8,373 nucleotides of DNA from Candidatus Zixiibacteriota bacterium (GTDB lineage Bacteria; Zixibacteria; MSB-5A5; JAABVY01). Each line of letters begins with the position of its first letter. The stretch's first letter is position 1. Below, piece after piece: positions 1 through 5,813 of the stretch. Location of the stretch: contig WJIM01000004.1 of the NCBI GenBank assembly GCA_014730285.1, positions 1-8,373 on the forward strand, given 5' to 3'. The notes under the pieces were generated by a model. The model was not told the origin of the DNA and did not search any database. It worked only from the letters and a program-made list of their open reading frames with translations. A program made the translations under genes and the position numbers.

Positions 1-18
1 AATCAGTGTTAAATCGAA

Positions 19-46
19 TTGACAATATAGGATATTGGATTATCTT
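19..46 (+). promoter_or_regulatory. Likely sigma-70-type promoter for the M1 peptidase gene
   Basis: A perfect TTGACA -35 hexamer lies at 19-24. A TATCTT -10 candidate (4 of 6 consensus bases) follows at 41-46 after a 16-base spacer. Transcription would begin near 53, giving a leader of about 40 bases that contains the AAGGAG ribosome binding site at 76-81. The -10 match is modest, so the assignment rests mainly on the exact -35 box and on its position. Confidence 0.5.
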
Positions 47-90
47 GCCTCAGGTCTTGCAAGATACTCGCTAAAAAGGAGATTGGATCA

Positions 91-2373
91 ATGAAAAGCC
101 GATACCGTATTCCCCGTATCATTATTGCGTCTATGGCAATAATGCTTCTTTTTACTTCACTCTCAAATGCCGACCTTTATGAACCTTATGAAAAATCCAA
201 ACTGCCCGCGCCGTCTATGGAGGAGTTCCAGCAGATGGCCGAGAACAGGCTCGAAACCCATGCCTGCATGACAAAGGCCGAGAAATGGCTGCAAAACGAA
301 AAGTATATGCGTTATCAGTCATATACCGAGCCCACACCGAATATGTACGACTATGATGTCGCTCATTACGAGATTAATATCGGGATCGATTTTGCCAATG
401 AGTTTATTTCCGGCTATTCCAAAACGACTTTAACATCGCTTGTAGATGATCTTGGTTTCATCGATCTCAATCTGGGATATATTTTTAATGTTTCCCAGGT
501 GATGCTCAACGATTCAATTAATATCAACTATTCGCAGACCGACTGGTTTTTGCTTCAGTCTTATCTTCCCGAGGCAATAGACTCGGGTGAGCAGATCAGC
601 CTGACAGTGTACTATTCCGGCTATCCCAATCAGGTCGGATACATGTCCTTTTATTACTGGGGCAGCAGCCATGTCTGTTTCACCAGCGTGGAGCCTTTTG
701 GATCGCGTTTTTGGTGGCCATGCAAGGACTTTCCCTACGACAAGCCGGATTCGGTTGATGTTATCGTAACGCATCCATCGGAGTTTACCCTGGTCTCTAA
801 CGGCATGCTGCAGAGCCGTGAGGATAACGGTGACGGCACCGCCACTACTCACTGGCATGAGGGCTACCCGATAGCGACATATCTGGTTACACTCGGATGT
901 ACGAATTACGAGCGTTTCGACCAGTCATGGGAATACGAGCCCGGCGAGTTTATGCCTATCGAGCAGTATTATTATCCCGGGGCTCCGCCTTCGAGTATGC
1001 AATATTCCTCTTACTATTTTAAGAATTATACTATTCCCAGCCTCGAGGCGCTGTCATACTGGCATACCCTTTATCCCTTTATTGAGGAAAGATACGGCCA
1101 TAATCATTACGGCTGGGGCGGGGCCATGGAGCACCAGACCATGACCTCGATTTCACCCGGCTTCAACACTGAATATGTTATCGCGCATGAAGCCGCACAT
1201 CAATGGGGCGGCGATCTGGTGACCTGCCGGAATTTCCATCATATGTGGCTGAACGAGGGCTTCGCATCATACTCGGAATCGCTGTATTTTCGCTATCATT
1301 ATGGCGATGAGCTTGCCGACACATGGTTGAATTACCAGAAGCGTCTGGATGTGGGCACTCCTTATGTGGAAGATCTGGAAAATGACAATGTTTTTGACGG
1401 CGCAACTGTATACGATAAGGGCGCATGGGTTTTCTATATGCTGCATATGATTCTCGGCGATGAGGGCTTCCGTACCGCCATGGATACCTATTTTCACGAT
1501 CCCGATTTGGAATACGGCTCCGCTTTGACCGAGGATCTGGAGGAAGCCTGTGAGACAGTTTACGGTGATGAGATGGATTGGTTTTTCGATGCCTGGGTTT
1601 ATCAGCCGGGTAATCCCGTATATCAATATTCGTATCAAACCGATCAGACCAGGGCCGGAAATTATCAGGTAACTCTGGCAATTGACCAGATTCAGGAATA
1701 CGATAAATTCACGATGCCGATCGAGGTTCAGGCCTTTATGGGCGCTGAGGATACCACCGTTACCGTCTTTAATAATCTGCTGAGTCAGATTTTCCAGTTC
1801 GAGCTGGATTCGGAACCGGACTCGATTTTGATCGATCCTGACAATAAAATATTGTGCGATAAGGCGTTCGAGCCGGAATTCACGGTGCACATAATCGGGC
1901 AGGAAATGCCGCCTGCTTATGTGGGTACTGCCTATTTTGTCGAGCTTGATGCTATTGGCGGTGCACCTCCCTATGCCTGGAGCAAGGCCTCCGGGCAGCT
2001 TCCCTATGGTTTGGCGCTAAATACTGCCGGGGATAAGGCGGTTATCGAGGGCACTCCGAATTTCGCTTCCGATTTTACTTTTTCCCTTGAGGTAACCGAC
2101 AACTCAGATCCGGTACAGTCGATGATTATGGGCTTTACAATAACGGTCAATCCTTCTTTGCCCGTCTGCGGCGATTTGACCGGCGATCAGGCAGTTAATG
2201 TTACCGATGCTGTCTACCTGATTAATTATATATATCTTGACGGCGAGGCTCCCGAAAATATAGATGCTGCCGATGTTAACTGCGATGATAAGGTAAATCT
2301 GGTGGACGTAATTTATGTAATCAATTATGTCTTCCGGGGTGGCGCGGTGCCCTGCGCCGACTGCCCGTTTTAA
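91..2373 (+). CDS. Secreted M1-family zinc aminopeptidase with Ig-like and dockerin-type C-terminal domains
   Basis: This is predicted to be an exported metallopeptidase that removes N-terminal residues from peptides outside the cytoplasm. A signal peptide is visible (basic start, hydrophobic run to about residue 24, cleavage probably after SNA at 25-27). The M1 N-terminal beta domain spans roughly 85-275. The catalytic domain carries GAMEH at 344-348 (the exopeptidase motif, GAMEN in the classical family), zinc ligands H366 and H370 in HEAAH, the third ligand E389 in NEGFAS, and the catalytic tyrosine Y441 in YDKG. All catalytic residues are present. The large helical ERAP1-type C-terminal domain is absent; after about residue 510 come a beta-rich segment, a putative Ig (He_PIG-like) domain at about 596-687, and a dockerin-type pair of calcium-loop repeats at about 693-757. 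The ATG start is backed by AAGGAG at 76-81 with 9-base spacing. It has its own promoter and terminator and looks independent of the following ribosomal cluster. The family call is firm; substrate and final location are unknown. Confidence 0.93.
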   Translation: MKSRYRIPRIIIASMAIMLLFTSLSNADLYEPYEKSKLPAPSMEEFQQMAENRLETHACMTKAEKWLQNEKYMRYQSYTEPTPNMYDYDVAHYEINIGIDFANEFISGYSKTTLTSLVDDLGFIDLNLGYIFNVSQVMLNDSININYSQTDWFLLQSYLPEAIDSGEQISLTVYYSGYPNQVGYMSFYYWGSSHVCFTSVEPFGSRFWWPCKDFPYDKPDSVDVIVTHPSEFTLVSNGMLQSREDNGDGTATTHWHEGYPIATYLVTLGCTNYERFDQSWEYEPGEFMPIEQYYYPGAPPSSMQYSSYYFKNYTIPSLEALSYWHTLYPFIEERYGHNHYGWGGAMEHQTMTSISPGFNTEYVIAHEAAHQWGGDLVTCRNFHHMWLNEGFASYSESLYFRYHYGDELADTWLNYQKRLDVGTPYVEDLENDNVFDGATVYDKGAWVFYMLHMILGDEGFRTAMDTYFHDPDLEYGSALTEDLEEACETVYGDEMDWFFDAWVYQPGNPVYQYSYQTDQTRAGNYQVTLAIDQIQEYDKFTMPIEVQAFMGAEDTTVTVFNNLLSQIFQFELDSEPDSILIDPDNKILCDKAFEPEFTVHIIGQEMPPAYVGTAYFVELDAIGGAPPYAWSKASGQLPYGLALNTAGDKAVIEGTPNFASDFTFSLEVTDNSDPVQSMIMGFTITVNPSLPVCGDLTGDQAVNVTDAVYLINYIYLDGEAPENIDAADVNCDDKVNLVDVIYVINYVFRGGAVPCADCPF

Positions 2374-2396
2374 AATCCTGATTAATTAATGATTTC

Positions 2397-2429
2397 AGGC
2401 CGTTCAGGAATTACCCGAACGGCCTTTTC
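2397..2429 (+). terminator. Rho-independent terminator after the M1 peptidase gene
   Basis: A perfect 8-bp inverted repeat, GGCCGTTC at 2398-2405 and GAACGGCC at 2417-2424, encloses an 11-base loop. It is followed by TTTT at 2425-2428, and A2397 can pair with T2425 to extend the stem. It starts 23 bases after the stop codon and lies just before the pth promoter, so it separates the two transcription units. The T tract is short, so readthrough is possible. Confidence 0.85.
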
Positions 2430-2455
2430 ATATTTGGTTTGGCGCCATAATCCGC

Positions 2456-2483
2456 TTGACAGATTGCGAAATTGGCTTAAATT
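2456..2483 (+). promoter_or_regulatory. Likely promoter of the pth-rpsF-rpsR cluster
   Basis: A perfect TTGACA lies at 2456-2461. A 16-base spacer leads to TAAATT at 2478-2483 (4 of 6 matches to TATAAT); AATTAT at 2480-2485 with an 18-base spacer is the alternative. Either choice places the transcript start around 2490-2492, only a few bases before the ATG at 2495, so the mRNA would be almost leaderless. The position directly after a terminator supports a promoter here. The same TTG at 2456 could be read as an early pth start codon, which is less likely. Confidence 0.55.
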
Positions 2484-2494
2484 ATGGGGTTTTG

Positions 2495-3061
2495 ATGGCT
2501 CAGTATAAGCTTTTGGCAGGGCTGGGTAATCCCGGCAAAAAATACGCCGATACCCGGCATAATCTGGGCTTCATGGTTCTGGATTATCTGGCCGAGAAAA
2601 ACGGCCGCAAGTTCAAATCGGGCAAAGGCAAGTGGAAAGAAGCCCGCCTGAATTTGAACGGTAAGGAAATCTGGGCCATCAAGCCGCAAACATTTATGAA
2701 TCTCTCCGGTCAGGCGATTGCAGGCTTCTGCAATTACTTTAAAATTGAACCGGAGGAAATTCTGGTTGTTTGTGATGATATCAACCTTCCGCTCGGAAAA
2801 ATCCGTATCAGGGATTCCGGTTCGGCGGGAGGACACAACGGCTTGAAAGATATTATCGCCGCCCTGGGAAGCAACAGCTTCAGCCGTATCCGGCTGGGCA
2901 TTGATCTTCCCCCCGAGGGTGAACCTTCTGAGGTTTATGTTCTAAAGCCGTTTGGCGATAAAGATAAGAAGATCGTAAATGAAATGATCGAAAACGCTGT
3001 CCATGCCGCATCTTTGGTGGTTTCCGAGGGTGTCACGGCGGCGCAAAATGAATATAACTGA
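2495..3061 (+). CDS. pth: Peptidyl-tRNA hydrolase
   Basis: Cytoplasmic esterase that releases tRNA from prematurely dropped peptidyl-tRNA so that it can be recharged. From ATG 2495 the product is 188 aa, close to the usual bacterial Pth length of about 190. The N-terminal GLGNPG box at 9-14 contains N12, and the catalytic histidine H22 sits in DTRHNLG. F67-M68-N69 matches the substrate-binding FMN motif, D94 in VVCDD corresponds to the catalytic aspartate, and N115 lies in SAGGHNGLKD. These correspond to the E. coli residues N10, H20, M67, N68, D93 and N114. An in-frame TTG at 2456 would add 13 residues, but that TTG is part of a promoter-like -35 box and the family starts just before the KLLAGLGNPG-type strand, so ATG 2495 is preferred. 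GGGG at 2486-2489 lies 5 bases upstream. It is followed by the rpsF leader after 10 bases. Confidence 0.96.
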   Translation: MAQYKLLAGLGNPGKKYADTRHNLGFMVLDYLAEKNGRKFKSGKGKWKEARLNLNGKEIWAIKPQTFMNLSGQAIAGFCNYFKIEPEEILVVCDDINLPLGKIRIRDSGSAGGHNGLKDIIAALGSNSFSRIRLGIDLPPEGEPSEVYVLKPFGDKDKKIVNEMIENAVHAASLVVSEGVTAAQNEYN

Positions 3062-3071
3062 TTAAAATCAA

Positions 3072-3116
3072 CCCTGTTCTTCTATTATTTTGGAAGAACC
3101 AGAAGACCGAAGGGAG
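3072..3116 (+). promoter_or_regulatory. Hairpin leader of rpsF, candidate S6:S18-responsive autoregulatory element
   Basis: The 63 bases between pth and rpsF can fold. GTTCTTC (3076-3082) pairs perfectly with GAAGAAC (3093-3099) around a 10-base loop. Directly outside it, CCCT (3072-3075) can pair with AGGG (3111-3114). That leaves an unpaired 11-base stretch on the 3' side which contains CCG at 3107-3109. The AGGG belongs to the rpsF Shine-Dalgarno AAGGGAG (3110-3116, 8 bases before GTG 3125), so the outer helix would hide the ribosome binding site. A two-helix motif with a conserved CCG in a 3' internal loop is the described shape of the S6:S18 mRNA leader, which mimics the 16S rRNA site. 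The pairings are seen directly; the regulatory role is inferred. The outer helix is only 4 bp. Confidence 0.5.
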
Positions 3117-3124
3117 TTTTATTT

Positions 3125-3589
3125 GTGAAGTTTTATGAAACCGGTCTCATCTTTGTTCCTCAGCTCGACGAATCCGAATTCGACAATGAGATCAAAAAAG
3201 TCACCGATATTATCGAATCAAATTCCGGTAATATCGAAAAAGTCGACCGCTGGGGAATCCGCAGATTAGCCTACGAAATCAAGAAGAAAACTCAGGGCTA
3301 TTACACTTTCATTTATTACACCTCTCCCACCGAGGTGCCCGGCAAGATCGAAACGATGCTGCGCATTAACGAAAATTGTCTGCGGTTTATGACCATAGTT
3401 CCGGATTACAAGCCGGAATTCGAGAAACCGGAGAAATCCGAGAGAGAGGAGCGGCCAGCTCCCCAGGCGGCACCCGAACCTGCCCCGGAACCGGAACCAA
3501 AGCCCACGCCGATTCCTCAGCCCGAGACCGAAGAAGAGGCTGAGAAAAAGGAAGAGGAGATGAAGGGCGATGAAGAGGAAAACCTTTAG
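3125..3589 (+). CDS. rpsF: Small ribosomal subunit protein bS6 with long acidic tail
   Basis: Structural protein of the 30S platform, binding 16S rRNA as a heterodimer with S18 (encoded 18 bases downstream). Residues 1 to about 95 are a standard S6 ferredoxin-like fold: MKFYETGLIF opening strand, DRWGIRRLAYEIKK at 41-54 and GYYTFIYY at 58-65, with LRFMTIVPD closing the core. Residues 96-154 form an unusual low-complexity tail, first rich in Pro, Glu and Ala (repeated PEP units near 118-125), then rich in Glu and Lys with EEE runs. S6 is usually about 95-135 aa, so 154 aa is long. E. coli S6 also ends in glutamates, added by RimK, but those are few. Start is GTG with a strong AAGGGAG at 3110-3116. 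No ssb gene follows. The S6 call is firm; the tail's role is unknown. Confidence 0.96.
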   Translation: MKFYETGLIFVPQLDESEFDNEIKKVTDIIESNSGNIEKVDRWGIRRLAYEIKKKTQGYYTFIYYTSPTEVPGKIETMLRINENCLRFMTIVPDYKPEFEKPEKSEREERPAPQAAPEPAPEPEPKPTPIPQPETEEEAEKKEEEMKGDEEENL

Positions 3590-3607
3590 AAGGGATGAGT
3601 GTGATCG

Positions 3608-3847
3608 ATGAGAAGAAATATGTTCGATAAGAAAGCGCGCAAGTCAGGACGTTTTGCGGATATCAAGCTGGACAAGATCGATTATAAGGACGAAAGGCTT
3701 ATCCGTAAATTCATCACTGAGCGCGGCAAGATAATTCCCCGCCGTGTAACCGGCGTATCCGCAAAGACACAGCGACGCCTGTCGCGTGCGATCAAACGTG
3801 CGCGTATTATGGCGCTGCTTCCGTTTGTGGAAGAAACGTTCAAATAG
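3608..3847 (+). CDS. rpsR: Small ribosomal subunit protein bS18
   Basis: Partner of S6 in the 30S platform. The 79-aa basic product has normal S18 length and the family signature: ADIKLDKIDYKDERLIRKF in the centre (residues 18-36), then ERGKIIPRRVTGVSAKTQR with the conserved RRxTGxSxKxQR core, and a C-terminal helix with AIKRARIMALLPF. AAGGGA at 3590-3595 is 12 bases before the ATG, slightly long. The nearby GTG at 3599 is immediately followed by TGA in its frame, so ATG 3608 is the sensible start. No cysteine-based zinc site is present. It is the third gene of the pth-rpsF-rpsR run and is followed 17 bases later by the DUF2232 membrane protein gene. Confidence 0.97.
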   Translation: MRRNMFDKKARKSGRFADIKLDKIDYKDERLIRKFITERGKIIPRRVTGVSAKTQRRLSRAIKRARIMALLPFVEETFK

Positions 3848-3864
3848 GCAAAGGCCTGAAGGCG

Positions 3865-4788
3865 GTGAATGACAAGCTCACTGTACCGGCGGCATTAGCG
3901 GTACTAGCCTTTGGAGTATTGGTTCTTGTTCCAATCTTCAATATTCTCCTGGCGGTACCGGCAGTGGCCGGATTGATCCTGCTTCTAACGGATAAACGAT
4001 TTCCTATCGGCGCTGCCGCTGCAATCGGCGCAATGGTGGTATCGTTCGCAATCGGCGGGTCATTCATGCTTTATATGACGGTATTGCTTGTCGTTTTGCC
4101 CGGCGCTATTATCGCCGCCTGTATCAGGTCCAATAAGGATGCGGTTTCCTCGGTCTTTATCGCGCTGGCGCCGATTTTGGTTTTGGGCATTGTATTCTTT
4201 GCCAGTGTCGGAGAAACCGAATCCTTTTTCGAGGAGTTAAGGCCCGATTTAGAGAGTGATTTCAGGATGATGGCCGAGAAGCTCGGCCTGGATAAGGATA
4301 ACGGCGAGCAGTTCGAGCAGGCTGTTGAGATGAGTTTAAATTTTATGGGTTATATGATTAGATTTATGCCGGCATTATTTTTAATTATCTTTACAGTGAT
4401 CTCGGCTGCGGCTTATATGCTGGCCGGATACGGATTCAAACGCGAGGGGCGCTATCTTTTGCCCCTGCCGCGGTACGACCATTGGAAGATAAGGGAATTC
4501 GTGATGGTGATCTTTGGAGTGGGATTGATTCTTGTCTTACTCGGCAATGGTATTATCGAGGATGTGGGGGAGAATGTTGCTTTATATACGTTTTTCCTTT
4601 TCGGTTTCGGTGGAATATCCATAGTCGAGTACATGCTCCGGAAGCAAAAAGCGGCCTGGTATATTAAGGCGCTGGTTTATTTCGGAATAGTAATCTTGAA
4701 TATCTACTCCGCGATTATCCTGGGAATAGCCGGGCTGATCGACAGTCATTTCGATTTCAGGCGCCTGCGGGCCTTGAGGATAGGATAA
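3865..4788 (+). CDS. DUF2232 (YybS-like) polytopic membrane protein
   Basis: An integral inner-membrane protein of unknown biochemical function. About seven to eight hydrophobic segments are visible: roughly residues 7-24 and 26-41, 47-65 and 67-86, 93-114, 165-188, 210-230, 237-257 and 266-292. A hydrophilic acidic loop spans about 116-155, between the fifth and sixth segments. The C-terminal DSHFDFRRLR (293-302) resembles the 'D.wfDFR' ending of the DUF2232/YybS family, and LPRYDHW at 201-207 resembles its conserved cytoplasmic loop before a helix. Position supports the call: YybS-type genes lie between rpsR and rplI in many bacteria, including Bacillus, though here the usual gdpP-type phosphodiesterase neighbour is missing. 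Start is GTG 3865; AAAGG at 3850-3854 is 10 bases upstream, and no better in-frame start is nearby. The family assignment is likely; function is not known, and I do not infer transport substrates. Confidence 0.8.
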   Translation: MNDKLTVPAALAVLAFGVLVLVPIFNILLAVPAVAGLILLLTDKRFPIGAAAAIGAMVVSFAIGGSFMLYMTVLLVVLPGAIIAACIRSNKDAVSSVFIALAPILVLGIVFFASVGETESFFEELRPDLESDFRMMAEKLGLDKDNGEQFEQAVEMSLNFMGYMIRFMPALFLIIFTVISAAAYMLAGYGFKREGRYLLPLPRYDHWKIREFVMVIFGVGLILVLLGNGIIEDVGENVALYTFFLFGFGGISIVEYMLRKQKAAWYIKALVYFGIVILNIYSAIILGIAGLIDSHFDFRRLRALRIG

Positions 4789-4803
4789 ATTACGATATTT
4801 GGC

Positions 4804-4831
4804 TTGAAGCGTGGAATAAAATAGGTATAAT
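4804..4831 (+). promoter_or_regulatory. Likely internal promoter before rplI
   Basis: A perfect TATAAT lies at 4826-4831 and TTGAAG (4 of 6 bases, including TTGA) at 4804-4809, with a 16-base spacer. Transcription would start near 4838, at the edge of the GAGGAG ribosome binding site (4838-4843), giving a very short leader before ATG 4847. The 58-base gap is one of the few non-overlapping junctions in the cluster, which fits a second promoter that would raise L9 output independently of the upstream genes. Confidence 0.5.
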
Positions 4832-4846
4832 AGATGTGAGGAGACG

Positions 4847-5296
4847 ATGAAAGTAATTCTCAGAGAAGATATGGATAATCTCGGCAAATGCGGCGAGATT
4901 GTTGAAGTTGCTGACGGCTATGGGCGCAATTTCCTGATTGCGCGCAATCTGGCTATACCTGCAACACGGGGTAATGTTAAGGCTATTGATGAGGTCAGTA
5001 AACAGAAGGAGATGCGTGACCGCAAGAATATGAAAGAGGCGGAGCGTGTCAAGGCCAGGATCGAGAAGGCCTCGATAATGGCGGAAGTCAATGTCGGCGA
5101 GGAGGACAAGGTCTTCGGCTCGGTGACTGCGGCCATGATTTCTGAGCTATTATCCAAAGAAGGCATTACGGTAGATCGTAGAAATATTACACTGGAAGAG
5201 CCGATTAAATCGCTGGGCGTCTTTACGGTGCCGGTGAAAATCGCTTCCGATGTAGTTGCCAGTCTTAAACTCTGGGTCGTAAAGAAGAGTTCGTAA
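4847..5296 (+). CDS. rplI: Large ribosomal subunit protein bL9
   Basis: Protein at the base of the L1 stalk of the 50S subunit, involved in fidelity and frame maintenance. The 149-aa product has full family length. The N-terminal RNA-binding domain carries the L9 signature: MKVILREDMDNLGKCGEIVEV-type strands, then GYGRNFLI at 24-31 and A36-T40 in NLAIPATRGN. A long charged connecting helix spans roughly 42-75. The C-terminal domain includes KVFGSVT at 88-94 (the conserved FGSVT) and the closing strands near GVFTVPVKI (124-132). The usual proline of NYLIP is alanine here (NFLIARN). GAGGAG at 4838-4843 is unusually close to the start (3-5 bases). The stop TAA shares its last A with the ATG of the next gene, implying translational coupling. 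Confidence 0.97.
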   Translation: MKVILREDMDNLGKCGEIVEVADGYGRNFLIARNLAIPATRGNVKAIDEVSKQKEMRDRKNMKEAERVKARIEKASIMAEVNVGEEDKVFGSVTAAMISELLSKEGITVDRRNITLEEPIKSLGVFTVPVKIASDVVASLKLWVVKKSS

Positions 5297-5802
5297 TGAG
5301 TGAATTATTAAAAGTAAAAATCGACGGTCTTGCACTTGATGTTTCGACCAATTCTCCAGTGGTGGTCTTGAAGCCTGAAGACGGCGAAGATGAAGAGGAA
5401 AATCGGGTGCTTCCAATCTGGATTGGCCATTTCGAGGCTATGGCTATAGCTATGGCATTATCGAATATGGAACAGCGTCGTCCCCTGACCCATGACCTGA
5501 TAAAGCTGATCGTGACAGGTTTTGACGGTAATGTGGAGAAGATCGAGATCACCGAGTTGAAAGAACAGACTTTTTATGCGGTGATCTATATCAAATCCAA
5601 AGATGGAATCCTTCAGATTGATGCGCGCCCCTCCGATTCGATTGCAATCGCTCTCAGATGTGACGCTCCGATCTTCGCCAGCGAGGAGCTATTCCATATC
5701 AAGAAGGGCGAGGGCGCACCGGATAATTACCCAGACCCGGAAGCATTAAAAGAACGTCTCAAAAAGATTAATCCGGAAGATTTCGGCCGCTATTCCTTAT
5801 AA
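5296..5802 (+). CDS. Bifunctional nuclease (BFN/DUF151) family protein
   Basis: The family is named for a plant member reported to have both DNase and RNase activity; bacterial members are widespread but poorly characterised. The 168-aa product has the BFN domain at about residues 5-137: VKIDGLALDV at 7-16, an acidic insert around 27-36, the conserved LPIWIGHFEAMAIA at 39-52, and the hallmark DARPSDSIAIALR at 109-121, followed by APIFASEELF (124-133). The C-terminal helix ends in INPEDFGRYSL, also typical. The ATG overlaps the rplI stop by one base (TAATG) and no strong Shine-Dalgarno is seen, so reinitiation after rplI is probable. No signal peptide or membrane segment is present, so it is cytoplasmic. 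The family call is strong; nuclease activity is not shown by the sequence. Confidence 0.9.
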   Translation: MSELLKVKIDGLALDVSTNSPVVVLKPEDGEDEEENRVLPIWIGHFEAMAIAMALSNMEQRRPLTHDLIKLIVTGFDGNVEKIEITELKEQTFYAVIYIKSKDGILQIDARPSDSIAIALRCDAPIFASEELFHIKKGEGAPDNYPDPEALKERLKKINPEDFGRYSL

Positions 5803-5813
5803 GTAAAATTAAT

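Noticed and set aside
514..858. 114-codon - strand open frame
   Set aside because: Lies within the peptidase N-terminal domain and has no recognisable family features.
1178..1890. Two long open frames on the - strand inside the M1 peptidase gene (207 and 167 codons)
   Set aside because: They overlap the catalytic core of a clear + strand gene with intact motifs, overlap each other, have no recognisable domains and are composition shadows.
2456..2494. TTG 2456 as the pth start, adding 13 residues
   Set aside because: The added residues do not resemble Pth N-termini, the TTG lies in a TTGACA -35 box, and ATG 2495 gives the normal family length.
3410..3586. S6 tail as a frameshift or separate small gene
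   Set aside because: The frame is continuous, ends in a normal stop just before a sensible rpsR ribosome binding site, and the tail has the Pro/Glu/Lys bias of a disordered extension rather than out-of-frame sequence.
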